Positions 27,031-34,535 of a stretch of 64,000 nucleotides of DNA are shown one piece after another; position 1 is the first letter of the stretch, and every line of letters begins with the position of its first letter. The DNA comes from an uncultured Lachnospiraceae bacterium (GTDB lineage: Bacteria > Bacillota > Clostridia > Lachnospirales > Lachnospiraceae). The translations under genes were made by a program, and so were the position numbers. Under the pieces are notes generated by a model. It worked only from the letters and a program-made list of their open reading frames with translations, was not told where the DNA came from and searched no databases. The DNA lies in NCBI GenBank assembly GCA_947631625.1, contig CANRMA010000017.1, positions 1-64,000 on the forward strand, in the 5' to 3' direction.

Positions 27031-29250
27031 TTATGCCATAACTATTACTTCTATCCAGTTAGAAAACAGTCTCTCGTATTTTGCCCTGATACGATAATTT
27101 CCGGGTATTGATACGCTCATTTGGTTCCCGATAATCGTTAATCCGTCTTCATTATCAGGATCAGCCTGCCAGATAACGGGAACTGTGATCTGTTTTCCGG
27201 TCTTGTCTTTTACAATCACAGTCAGCGAATCCGCCGCATCCAGATTGGTTACAGTGCCTGCTTTCACTTTCAGACTGCCTTCCACATGGCTCTCTCCCTC
27301 TAATTTTGTATCATGAATATTAATTTTTACATACGCCGTGTTCACACTTTTGTCACTTGCACAGGTTCCGTCCACGCAGCGGTACGTATTTTCCGGAATG
27401 ACATATTTCGCATATATATAATCATCCCCCGTATCTTTTTTAGCAAGAATATAGCGGCTGTTTGCAACAAACGGATCACTCATGATCTCTGCGACCGAAT
27501 CCGATAAAGGCTTGCCGTTCTTATCCACCAACTTCCAGTTTTCTGCATTATCGGAATAGCCGTAAAAAGAAATTCCCTTACTATCAATGCCTTCTGTTGC
27601 CCAGTTGCTTATATATAATTGAGTGCCAATCCCCATATCATACTGCGATGCTCCGACCGTCTGTCGGATCTCAGTCAGCGGATACATAGGCATGATCGGA
27701 TCGATCACTGTCTTTATCTCCCGTGATTCATCTGACAATTTTGCTCCGGTCACTGACATAGGCCTGTTTAATGCTACCTGCTCCATCAGCTTACATACTT
27801 CCATTGTCTGAGAACTTCTATAACCGGTAGATGCAGGCTGCTGTGTCAAAATCCTGCTCCAGTCGAGCGCTTCTGCTGTCAGACCCTTCCTGCGGGTTTT
27901 AGCCTGTGTAACACCATGCGTTTTATCGTAACCGGCCACTTTCTCATGAACGGTCCTTTTTCCGCTCTTGGTTTCTACTACATTGTTGTTATATCGCATA
28001 TAAAGATTTTCCGCTCCATCCTCTCCTGCGCTTACGCCATTTACCGACTTAAACAATGAGACAAAAGAACACTGATCATATCCGACTGTATTGAACTTAT
28101 GTACACAGGCATTATCGTCATAGCACTTCCCATACATGGAAAAAACCGCCACATCATACTGCACCATAACAGGACAGTCATATTTCAAAGCGGTAGTTGC
28201 CTGACTGGTTTCCTGCCTTACCAGAGCTACCGTGTCCGGAGGAAGGGAAACAGTTACGCCGGAACTGTGGCTATATGTCTTGGATACAGATTTTTCCTTC
28301 GTATATGCCGTTCCAATTACCTGACCGGCTGTAAACTGCATGCTCAAAGAAATTTTACCCATATTGAGTATATCGCTCATAGCAAACGTTGCTCCAATCA
28401 TTTCCGTAAAACGGTGCTCCTTCGATTCTGTGATAGAATTGTATTCAGTATCAGTCTGATCTAATTTCTGCGTCACCGTCTGGCTGGTTGTCTCAGCGCT
28501 GTGGTTTTCAGCGCGATTAACCACGGTATTTTCAGATTTTCCTGCCTTGTATTCAAAACCCTGATGACTTATGTTATTTTTGGCATCCTCAACCGCCTTA
28601 TCTAATGTAAGCCCCGCCCAAGTCAACGCGGAATTATATGGTTGGTCATCAGACAATACTTTCAGGCGGAAATTATAAAAAGCCAGTCCCATAGCATTAT
28701 AAGAAAACTCAAGCCCTGCATTGCCGTATCGATCACGGTATCCGGCCATGGTATAAAAGACTGTTTGTTCCGTGTTATCATGAAGGGCATTCAGGTCACA
28801 CTGATTTATAAAATCTTTTGCTTTCAGCTTTCTTCCTATGAGCTGTTCAATCAGTTTACCGGCCTCTTGTTCTACGTCGCTAAGTTTATGTGTCATAACC
28901 AGACCAGTGCTTTTAAATTTATCCTGCCCTTTGGATTCTGACTTTGCATTACAAAGATAATCGATCAGATCCATATAGTTGGCATTTTTACCAAAATTAT
29001 TATCCCAGCCTTTACCGGAATGATCCCAGTCGCTGTCAGCGGATTTGAGTACCTGATACGCGATCTGTGACCAATTAAAAAGATTATCATTACACAACAG
29101 CACATCCTGCAGGAACTCTTCCTCAGGATCAATACTTTTCCTGGACGACGGACTGTCTTTGTAGATATCATAACAGGTTCTCTCCGGAAGCGTGTCCGTT
29201 GCCGGCAGTTTAATAGATTTTACATCTCCGTAAGCGTTATAATTACCCAT
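27031..29250 (-). CDS. Aerolysin-like (ETX/MTX2-type) pore-forming protein, no signal peptide
   Basis: The 739-residue product has no Sec signal. Residues 1-240 are a mixed N-terminal domain with DWDHSGKGWDNNFGKNANYM. Residues about 240-370 look like an aerolysin-type beta-pore module: an S/T/Q-rich alternating stretch (ETTSQTVTQKLDQTDTEYNS), then RFTEMIGATFAMSDILNMGK as a candidate membrane hairpin, TYSHSSGVTVSLPPDTVALV and CPVMVQYDVAVF, resembling the family's pre-strand and strand pattern. The C-terminal 110 residues (SLKVKAGTVTNLDAADSL to SIPGNYRIRAKYERLFSNWI) read like a bacterial immunoglobulin-like domain. A strong AAAAGGAGG precedes the ATG, with a good promoter upstream. Family assignment is by pattern recognition; target and export route are unknown. 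Confidence 0.6.
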   Translation of the reverse strand: MGNYNAYGDVKSIKLPATDTLPERTCYDIYKDSPSSRKSIDPEEEFLQDVLLCNDNLFNWSQIAYQVLKSADSDWDHSGKGWDNNFGKNANYMDLIDYLCNAKSESKGQDKFKSTGLVMTHKLSDVEQEAGKLIEQLIGRKLKAKDFINQCDLNALHDNTEQTVFYTMAGYRDRYGNAGLEFSYNAMGLAFYNFRLKVLSDDQPYNSALTWAGLTLDKAVEDAKNNISHQGFEYKAGKSENTVVNRAENHSAETTSQTVTQKLDQTDTEYNSITESKEHRFTEMIGATFAMSDILNMGKISLSMQFTAGQVIGTAYTKEKSVSKTYSHSSGVTVSLPPDTVALVRQETSQATTALKYDCPVMVQYDVAVFSMYGKCYDDNACVHKFNTVGYDQCSFVSLFKSVNGVSAGEDGAENLYMRYNNNVVETKSGKRTVHEKVAGYDKTHGVTQAKTRRKGLTAEALDWSRILTQQPASTGYRSSQTMEVCKLMEQVALNRPMSVTGAKLSDESREIKTVIDPIMPMYPLTEIRQTVGASQYDMGIGTQLYISNWATEGIDSKGISFYGYSDNAENWKLVDKNGKPLSDSVAEIMSDPFVANSRYILAKKDTGDDYIYAKYVIPENTYRCVDGTCASDKSVNTAYVKINIHDTKLEGESHVEGSLKVKAGTVTNLDAADSLTVIVKDKTGKQITVPVIWQADPDNEDGLTIIGNQMSVSIPGNYRIRAKYERLFSNWIEVIVMA

Positions 29251-29314
29251 GATACTGACCTCCTTTTACTGTTTTGTTCGGCAGAAACGTCTGTTCTGCG
29301 ATAACGTATTGTCC

Positions 29315-29343
29315 TTTATAAAATTTACAAATCTTCCGGACAA
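29315..29343 (-). promoter_or_regulatory. Candidate promoter of the aerolysin-like gene
   Basis: On the minus strand TTGTCC (29338-29343) and TATAAA (29315-29320) are separated by 17 bp, about 65 bp upstream of the ATG. The gap 29251-29437 holds no gene. Confidence 0.5.
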
Positions 29344-29437
29344 TTTATGACTCTTTTCAGAACATTTTGGTCAAACATATTTATCTTTCCTGCCTGTGCC
29401 GGACAACGTTTGTCGGTGTAAATATTGCAAAAAAATC

Positions 29438-29457
29438 GGGCAGGCTTACGCCTACCC
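29438..29457 (-). terminator. Terminator overlapping the end of the ANTAR gene
   Basis: The stem GGGTAGGC / GCCTGCCC (one G-T pair, 4-nt loop) is followed on the minus strand by GA and T7. The 5' arm lies within the last codons of the ANTAR gene. Confidence 0.8.
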
Positions 29458-30000
29458 TTTCATCATCTCCAATACCATTTGCGCGGTTTCAACCATATTG
29501 GTCCCGCTGTCCATACTGCATTTCTGTATATATCTGTGCGCTTCTTCTTCAGACATATTATTTCTTGTCATCAAAACCTCTTTGGCCTCTTTAATAAGCG
29601 CCATTTCTTTTTCATTTCTCACCTTAGGCTGCTGTCTGGCTCTTTTTCTCCTGCGCATTATGGCCTGACACATCATAGATACCGTATTTACAAGATCATG
29701 TACCTTAAAAGGCATCGTGAGACAGATTATATTATTGTCCAGACAATCCACCATTACACGTCCCGACGCTACCATCAGCATATCAAAACCGGCGGGAAGG
29801 CATTCGTGCAGTCCGGAATACATCATATCCGTAAGTTTGTAACCACATATAATTATTCCGTCGTTCCAGTCGTCTATCTGGCTCAATGCCTGCGCTCCGG
29901 TAGTACAAACCGCCGTAACGTTAAAGCCGTTTTTGTTAAGTATACTGCGAATACCTCTGGCATCTTCTATCTTGGGCAAGGCTACAATTATATTGACCAC
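29452..30000 (-). CDS. ANTAR-domain response regulator (antiterminator)
   Basis: ANTAR proteins bind paired RNA hairpins with A1/G4 hexaloops and prevent termination. Here residues 1-110 are a receiver-like domain and residues about 120-180 the ANTAR domain (EKEMALIKEAKEVLMTRNNM, SEEEAHRYIQKCSMD). The receiver is atypical: where the phospho-acceptor Asp is expected the sequence reads DGIIICGYKLTDM, so phosphorylation control is doubtful, although a lysine (MPFK) is kept. The gene lies directly downstream of glnA on the same strand, and a matching hairpin with loop AAGGGC sits in the glnA leader. A role in nitrogen-responsive antitermination of its own operon is a reasonable inference. A terminator overlaps its 3' end. 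Confidence 0.88.
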   Translation of the reverse strand: MVNIIVALPKIEDARGIRSILNKNGFNVTAVCTTGAQALSQIDDWNDGIIICGYKLTDMMYSGLHECLPAGFDMLMVASGRVMVDCLDNNIICLTMPFKVHDLVNTVSMMCQAIMRRRKRARQQPKVRNEKEMALIKEAKEVLMTRNNMSEEEAHRYIQKCSMDSGTNMVETAQMVLEMMKG

Positions 30001-30048
30001 ACGTTCACCTCCTCACTCCAAAGCAATCTCATTGGTAATTAAAAAACG

Positions 30049-31383
30049 TTAAAATTTATTCAAATATTCGTTTATCTCCCAATCCGTAACCTGTGAGCGG
30101 TATCTGTACCATTCGTCTTTTTTGGCGCCAATATATTTATTGTAGGTATGCTCGCCCAGTACTTCTCTGATAAGGCCGTCCTTTTCCATTTCATAAATGG
30201 CCTCAATAAGCGTGCCGGGTATTTCTTCTATGCCGCAGTCCCGCTTCTGCTCATCGCTCATCTCAAAAATATTGCAGTCAACGCTCTCAGGCGGCAGTAT
30301 CTTATTAACTATTCCGTCCAGTCCGGCTCTTAAGCAAACCGCCAGCGCAAGATAGGGATTAGCGGACGGGTCCGGACAGCGAAGCTCTATTCTGGTCGCT
30401 TCCTTATGTGAAGCCGGAATCCTGATAAGAGGGCTTCTGTTGGTCATGCTCCATGCTATATATACAGGAGCTTCAAAGCCCGGCACAAGTCTCTTATATG
30501 AATTAACAAGCGGATTGGTGATCGCGGTCATTCCCTTCATATGTTTCATGATTCCGCCGATAAAATAATATGCTTCTTTACTGAGACCATTCTTGTCACT
30601 TTCGTCTGCAAAAATATTTTTTCCGTCTTTGAACAGCGACATATTGATATGCATACCGGAGCCGTTTACCCCATACTTGGGCTTAGGCATAAAGGTCGCG
30701 TGAAGTCCATGTCTTTTGGCAATCGTCTTGACAGCCAGCTTAAAAGTCATGATATTGTCGGCCGTGGCAAGCGCCTCGTCATAGCGAAAATCTATTTCAT
30801 GCTGCGCAGGCGCTACTTCATGGTGCGACGCCTCGATAACAAAGCCCATTTCCTCCAATGTCAGAACCATATCGCGTCTTGCGTTTTCGCCAAAATCCAC
30901 CGGCCCTAAATCAAAATATCCGGCCTGCTCATGAGTGATCGTAGTCGGCATTGCATTTTCATCCGTATTAAAAAGGAAAAATTCGCACTCCGGCCCAACT
31001 TCAAACACAAAGCCAAGCGCTTCGGCTTCTTTGATAGCGCGTTTTAATATATAACGCGGATCGCCCTCAAACGGATTTCCGTTAGGTCTGTATACGTCGC
31101 AGATAAGTCTTGCCACCTTTCCCTGCTGAGGTCTCCATGGGAATATCTCAAGCGTACTGAAATCAGGATAAAGATACATATCCGATTCCTCTATTCTGGC
31201 AAAGCCTTCTATGGAAGAGCCGTCAAACATACATTCATTATCCAACGCTTTGGATAACTGACTCACAGTAACCGCAACATTCTTTAGATTACCGAAAATA
31301 TCGGTAAACTGTAGGCGTATAAATTCCACGTCCTCATCCTGTACCAGTCTGATTATGTCATTTTTGGTATAATTTTTTCTCAT
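30049..31383 (-). CDS. glnA: Glutamine synthetase type I
   Basis: GlnA makes glutamine from glutamate, ammonia and ATP. The 444-residue length is that of the GSI-alpha type. Recognisable blocks are the beta-grasp start ([20 protein letters not shown]), [20 protein letters not shown], the GPECEFFLF metal site, the [15 protein letters not shown] region, and the [13 protein letters not shown] [18 protein letters not shown] end. No adenylylation-loop motif of the beta type was looked for in detail. Start 31383 is supported by GAGG 6 nt upstream; longer starts are not. It is transcribed through a leader with an ANTAR-type hairpin and a terminator-like stem, and is followed by the ANTAR gene. Confidence 0.96.
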   Translation of the reverse strand: MRKNYTKNDIIRLVQDEDVEFIRLQFTDIFGNLKNVAVTVSQLSKALDNECMFDGSSIEGFARIEESDMYLYPDFSTLEIFPWRPQQGKVARLICDVYRPNGNPFEGDPRYILKRAIKEAEALGFVFEVGPECEFFLFNTDENAMPTTITHEQAGYFDLGPVDFGENARRDMVLTLEEMGFVIEASHHEVAPAQHEIDFRYDEALATADNIMTFKLAVKTIAKRHGLHATFMPKPKYGVNGSGMHINMSLFKDGKNIFADESDKNGLSKEAYYFIGGIMKHMKGMTAITNPLVNSYKRLVPGFEAPVYIAWSMTNRSPLIRIPASHKEATRIELRCPDPSANPYLALAVCLRAGLDGIVNKILPPESVDCNIFEMSDEQKRDCGIEEIPGTLIEAIYEMEKDGLIREVLGEHTYNKYIGAKKDEWYRYRSQVTDWEINEYLNKF

Positions 31384-31484
31384 ACTTTTCCTCATTTCTG
31401 CGCTGCTTTTTGCGATATTCGGTTTGTGGTCGCAGCGCAGACACAAACTTAATTACCGGATCATATATTAAATTAATAAAAAAA

Positions 31485-31545
31485 GCATTCCGATCAAGCG
31501 TCTGCCCGCCACAGGCAACACGCATAATAAGAACGCCCTTGTTCT
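31485..31545 (-). ncRNA. ANTAR-target leader with hairpin and competing terminator of glnA
   Basis: On the minus strand AGAAC-AAGGGC-GTTCT (31530-31545) is a 5-bp stem with a hexaloop having A at position 1 and G at position 4, the ANTAR recognition signature. Its 3' arm (GCGTTC) can instead pair with GAATGC (31485-31490), which is followed by seven T residues, giving a terminator. The region between contains GCGT/ACGC and TGCC/GGCA pairs. Binding of the neighbouring ANTAR protein would hold the first hairpin and prevent the second fold. Confidence 0.55.
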
Positions 31546-31550
31546 GTTAC

Positions 31551-31580
31551 AGAATAACACTTTGGAAAGTGTTTTGTCAA
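31551..31580 (-). promoter_or_regulatory. Promoter of glnA with an 8-bp palindrome in the spacer
   Basis: TTGACA (31575-31580) and TATTCT (31551-31556) are 18 bp apart on the minus strand. The spacer is almost entirely the inverted repeat AACACTTT-CC-AAAGTGTT (31556-31573), a likely operator or promoter architecture element. Confidence 0.6.
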
Positions 31581-31641
31581 CATTATATGGCGCTTGAAAC
31601 TCATTACTTGAATTTTAGCCTTGAGTTTTCATCGCAAAAAA

Positions 31642-31673
31642 GCGCATGGTTTACAATTTACTGTTCCATGCGC
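31642..31673 (-). terminator. Terminator after the Rpn-like nuclease gene
   Basis: An 8-bp stem GCGCATGG / CCATGCGC is followed on the minus strand by six T residues, 32 nt after the stop at 31705. Confidence 0.8.
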
Positions 31674-31704
31674 CTTTACGCTGTTATAAGATTGTTAAAT
31701 TTCG

Positions 31705-32505
31705 CTAGGCCATAACCGGTGTTGCTAACTCCTTGACTTCATCAACCGACAAGCCGGAATACAATGCTATTTTTTCTAATGGCAGTTCTCCGTCTTTAAT
31801 CATGCGAAGCGCATTATCTATTCTAACTTCTTTTTCTTTTTCATTCCTCATATCTTCCATAATTTTACACATGGTTGCCACTCCTTTCTCGTTCTGTTTG
31901 AAGTACCTTGCTTTTTTAGCAAGCGCTTCATAATTCATATCATCGGGATCGGTGCATGAAAAATCGTGCATTAACTTACCGACTTCATCATTGCCCCTAT
32001 ATTGGCCATTCACATATAGGATATGCGAACCGTCACCAAACAATACTTTATTTTCTCCGATTGTAACATATCGCTCTACCGGATATATAGGCTGATTTCC
32101 TTTCATTACATCATTTTCAGTTATAAAAATAACATAACTGTCGGGAATATCCTCCGTATCATCACCTGCTTTTAATATATGCGCGTCCAACAAGCTGCTG
32201 TTGTGCCTTGCCCTTTTTGCGCCTGCTCCTGCGTCTTTCCTCTGAATTTCCACGTCAAATTCCTTGTTGTCACTATCAACTGCATGAACATCTAAGGTAG
32301 CAGAACGCCCCTGTAGATTTTTTAGCGGTTCTTGCGTTCGAACTGACTTAATTCTTATGTTCCTTTTACCTAAAACAATCTGTATTATCAGTTCCACACC
32401 CTCAAAATTATCTGCAAGGCAGACGGTCATAAAATCATCGTCCATATATCGGAGTGATTTCAAACGCTCTAAATCCTCTTGATGTATCTGCTCCGTTGTA
32501 TTCAA
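31705..32505 (-). CDS. Rpn/PD-(D/E)XK nuclease-family transposase-like protein
   Basis: The 266-residue product matches the PD-(D/E)XK nuclease family found in Clostridia in many copies and related to Rpn recombination-promoting nucleases. It starts LKSLRYMDDDFMTVCLADN and has the strands RIKSVRTQEPLKNLQGRSAT, LDVHAVDSDNKEFDVEIQRK (with the likely D, E-x-Q/K active-site residues) and a C-terminal helical part ending KIALYSGLSVDEVKEL. The TTG at 32505 is preferred because it has GAGGG at correct distance; a GTG at 32514 is too close. It is monocistronic, with its own terminator. Such genes are often mobile or expanded. Confidence 0.82.
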   Translation of the reverse strand: MNTTEQIHQEDLERLKSLRYMDDDFMTVCLADNFEGVELIIQIVLGKRNIRIKSVRTQEPLKNLQGRSATLDVHAVDSDNKEFDVEIQRKDAGAGAKRARHNSSLLDAHILKAGDDTEDIPDSYVIFITENDVMKGNQPIYPVERYVTIGENKVLFGDGSHILYVNGQYRGNDEVGKLMHDFSCTDPDDMNYEALAKKARYFKQNEKGVATMCKIMEDMRNEKEKEVRIDNALRMIKDGELPLEKIALYSGLSVDEVKELATPVMA

Positions 32506-32582
32506 AAATATCACCCTCTTCCGCCACTTTTATTATACATCGGACAATACCTTTTGAAAACTGTAAGTTGTCAATTTTCCTC

Positions 32583-32927
32583 TCACAATTTTAATAGAGT
32601 ATTGCGTGTTTCAGCGTCGTATTTTTCTAGCGCATCGGAAATCATGAACGGAGAAATACCATTATAGTCGTTATGGAAAATCGCAGGAATCAGAACCACC
32701 GCAGAAGCCCGACGTACCCAAAAATCTTCGTCTTTCGTCCATTCAATGATCGATGAAAACAGTTCCTCGCAAAGCACAAAAACATTATCTATTTGTCGAT
32801 TCTCGATTTTGCGGAAAAGCCTTGCTGACAATCTGCGAATATCGCCCGTGGCTATGTGCTTTCTCTGGGGAGCTGTTTCATTGAGTGCTCGGATTTCTGT
32901 AATTGCCTCCAAAGTGATCGTGTTCAA
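32583..32927 (-). pseudogene. Internally deleted AlkD-like DNA alkylation repair protein
   Basis: The frame codes 114 residues. Its first 45 residues and the later block FWVRRASAVVLIPAI, HNDYNGISPFMISDAL resemble the start and the repeat-rich C-terminal half of AlkD-like proteins, which in full length are about 220-240 residues. The first segment jumps at VLCEELFSS directly into IIEWTKDEDFW, so about half of the HEAT-like core is missing, and the C-terminus ends early. It overlaps the end of the VOC gene and starts at a TTG preceded by GGAGG. It is probably non-functional. Confidence 0.6.
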
Positions 32928-33376
32928 AGTAAACCTCCTCCGGGCGTATAACCACCGGTAATTTCAATTACGTTTCCATCCGGATCGCGCAAACAGAAAA
33001 ACCAATAAGGACTGCCCGCATTTATATATCGTATTCCCGTCATATCAGACGCGATGTGAAGTTCCTTGACGCGCTCATATTCCTTTCTCAAATCCGGCGT
33101 AACCAAGTTGATTACTATTTTTCCGCTGTTTTGTTTTTCCGTTACCGCCACATAGTCATCATAGAGCGGGACAAATTCTCCGGCAAGTTCTACTTGATCC
33201 GGATGCTCCGCATCAAATTTTCCATTGAGCAAACAGAGGCAAAGATTGCCGACATCGAAAATTGCAAAACGCGTCTTGTTCTGTGCCGAAACATTCTTTT
33301 CCAAAAGCTGTTTATAAAAAGATACCGATTGATCAAAGTCGCGTACAACTAGGTATATCAATCCTGTTTCAAGCAT
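32924..33376 (-). CDS. VOC (glyoxalase/bleomycin-resistance) superfamily protein
   Basis: The 150-residue product has the VOC fold: GLIYLVVRDFDQSVSFYKQL at the start, RFAIFDVGNLCLCLLN, and the final strand GSPYWFFCLRDPDGNVIEIT, with the E expected to bind metal in many members. Substrate cannot be read from the sequence. Start 33376 is supported by GGAGG 7 nt upstream; a 33409 start would add 11 residues. It is the first gene of a two-gene unit with the decayed AlkD-like gene. Confidence 0.85.
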   Translation of the reverse strand: MLETGLIYLVVRDFDQSVSFYKQLLEKNVSAQNKTRFAIFDVGNLCLCLLNGKFDAEHPDQVELAGEFVPLYDDYVAVTEKQNSGKIVINLVTPDLRKEYERVKELHIASDMTGIRYINAGSPYWFFCLRDPDGNVIEITGGYTPGGGLL

Positions 33377-33632
33377 TTTTCGTTCCTCCATACAAAAATA
33401 AAATCTCAAAATCTGAAACCGATGTTGGTAAACACGAATCGGCAGTTAATTTTACTTACTCTAATAAATTCTTTGCCTGTATTGCCATCAAATACAGAGA
33501 TCAATATTACTTTGGCTGCAAGTGAGCTTGCCCTTAGACTTTCCCTCAAGTATTATAACATATTACGGACAGGGCAGAAAGAACTGATTGAAATGCTTTC
33601 ATGAATTTCAGAGAAAAGAGGACGATTGTAAA

Positions 33633-33872
33633 ATGAACATCATATATGCTGAATACAACATACATCACAACAGCATTTATATATCAGCTGCCGCAGGCTA
33701 TCTTCTGAAGATTGACTGTTGGGAAGCTGAAACAGATTTAAAGACCACTCCCTGTTCAGAGTGCGCGTTAAATACACCGGCTGCTGATGCCATCCATCTG
33801 TATGTCAAGAAAGATCAAGTCAAAGCGCCTTTTTTCCGCAATCAACTCATTGACTGCATCTTTGAAATGTAA
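33633..33872 (+). CDS. Small protein of unknown function (DUF6061-like)
   Basis: The 79-residue product opens MNIIYAEYNIHHNSIYISA and continues GYLLKIDCWEAETDLKTT, with CSECALNTPAADAIHLYV and a final stretch QLIDCIFEM. This resembles the short DUF6061-type proteins of Clostridia that begin with a beta strand and KI-ECD pattern, but the match is weak. Start 33633 has GAGGA upstream at slightly long spacing. It lies on the plus strand ahead of the FMN-binding-like gene, with a palindrome site between. Function unknown. Confidence 0.5.
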   Translation: MNIIYAEYNIHHNSIYISAAAGYLLKIDCWEAETDLKTTPCSECALNTPAADAIHLYVKKDQVKAPFFRNQLIDCIFEM

Positions 33873-33895
33873 CAACTGGTTCCCGTTATAAAATA

Positions 33896-33909
33896 TGACA
33901 CAAGTGTCA
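33896..33909. other. TGACA-N4-TGTCA palindrome, site 5 (intergenic)
   Basis: TGACAcaagTGTCA lies between two plus-strand genes, so at this place the motif is not explained by protein coding. Confidence 0.85.
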
Positions 33910-34002
33910 TATTCATCTCACATAAATCGCATGATAAAAACAAGTCATATTATCTATTTTATTTTCATAAACTATTAAAAAGATTTTCTGTGGGGTTATT
34001 TT

Positions 34003-34521
34003 ATGAGTTCCAAAACCAAGATTGTAGTGCTTCATGTAAAAGAATTAATATATACGGGGATTTTTGCCGTGCTCGGCATTCTTTTTATCGTCCTTCTCAT
34101 TATTATGTTCATTCCTGAAAAAGAAGACGACAGCGCGGTCTCCACTATGACTCAGACAACGGTAAACAACTATGTCCCCGGCGTGTACACGACGTCACTG
34201 ATACTTAATGACAACATAGTTGAGATCGAAGTTACGGTTGATGAAAACAACATCAATTCCATACGGCTTGTAAATCTGGATGAAGCTGTTACTACGATGT
34301 ATCCTCTTATACAGCCTTCGTTTGAAGACCTGGCCGGACAGATAATAGAAAACCAGAGTCTGGACAATATTACATATTCCGATGAAAGCAAGTATACCTC
34401 GATGGTTCTTTTAAACGCGATCTCCTCGTCTCTGGATAAGGCCGCAAAACCCGCCTCCGAATCCGGAACGGACACAGAAGCGGAAACGGAACCACAAACA
34501 AAATCAGGCTCAGAACAATAA
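34003..34521 (+). CDS. Signal-anchored protein with an FMN-binding-like domain
   Basis: The 172-residue product has one membrane segment (IYTGIFAVLGILFIVLLIIM, about residues 16-35) and an external domain. The domain follows the FMN-binding (RnfG/NosR-like) pattern: a Gly-x-Tyr start (VPGVYTTSLIL), IVEIEVTVDENNINSIRLVN, QIIENQSLDNITY and YTSMVLLNAISSSLDKA. The SGATxT flavinylation motif expected before YTS is replaced by SDESKYTS, so covalent FMN is unlikely. The acidic, threonine-rich C-terminal tail is of low complexity. It stands alone on the plus strand. Function unknown. Confidence 0.5.
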   Translation: MSSKTKIVVLHVKELIYTGIFAVLGILFIVLLIIMFIPEKEDDSAVSTMTQTTVNNYVPGVYTTSLILNDNIVEIEVTVDENNINSIRLVNLDEAVTTMYPLIQPSFEDLAGQIIENQSLDNITYSDESKYTSMVLLNAISSSLDKAAKPASESGTDTEAETEPQTKSGSEQ

Positions 34522-34535
34522 ACGTTTAATAAACT

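Noticed and set aside
33422-33604. A 60-codon plus-strand frame ahead of the small DUF6061-like gene
   Set aside because: The last part (YYNILRTGQKELIEML) looks helical, but there is no ribosome site and no recognisable family; too weak to report.
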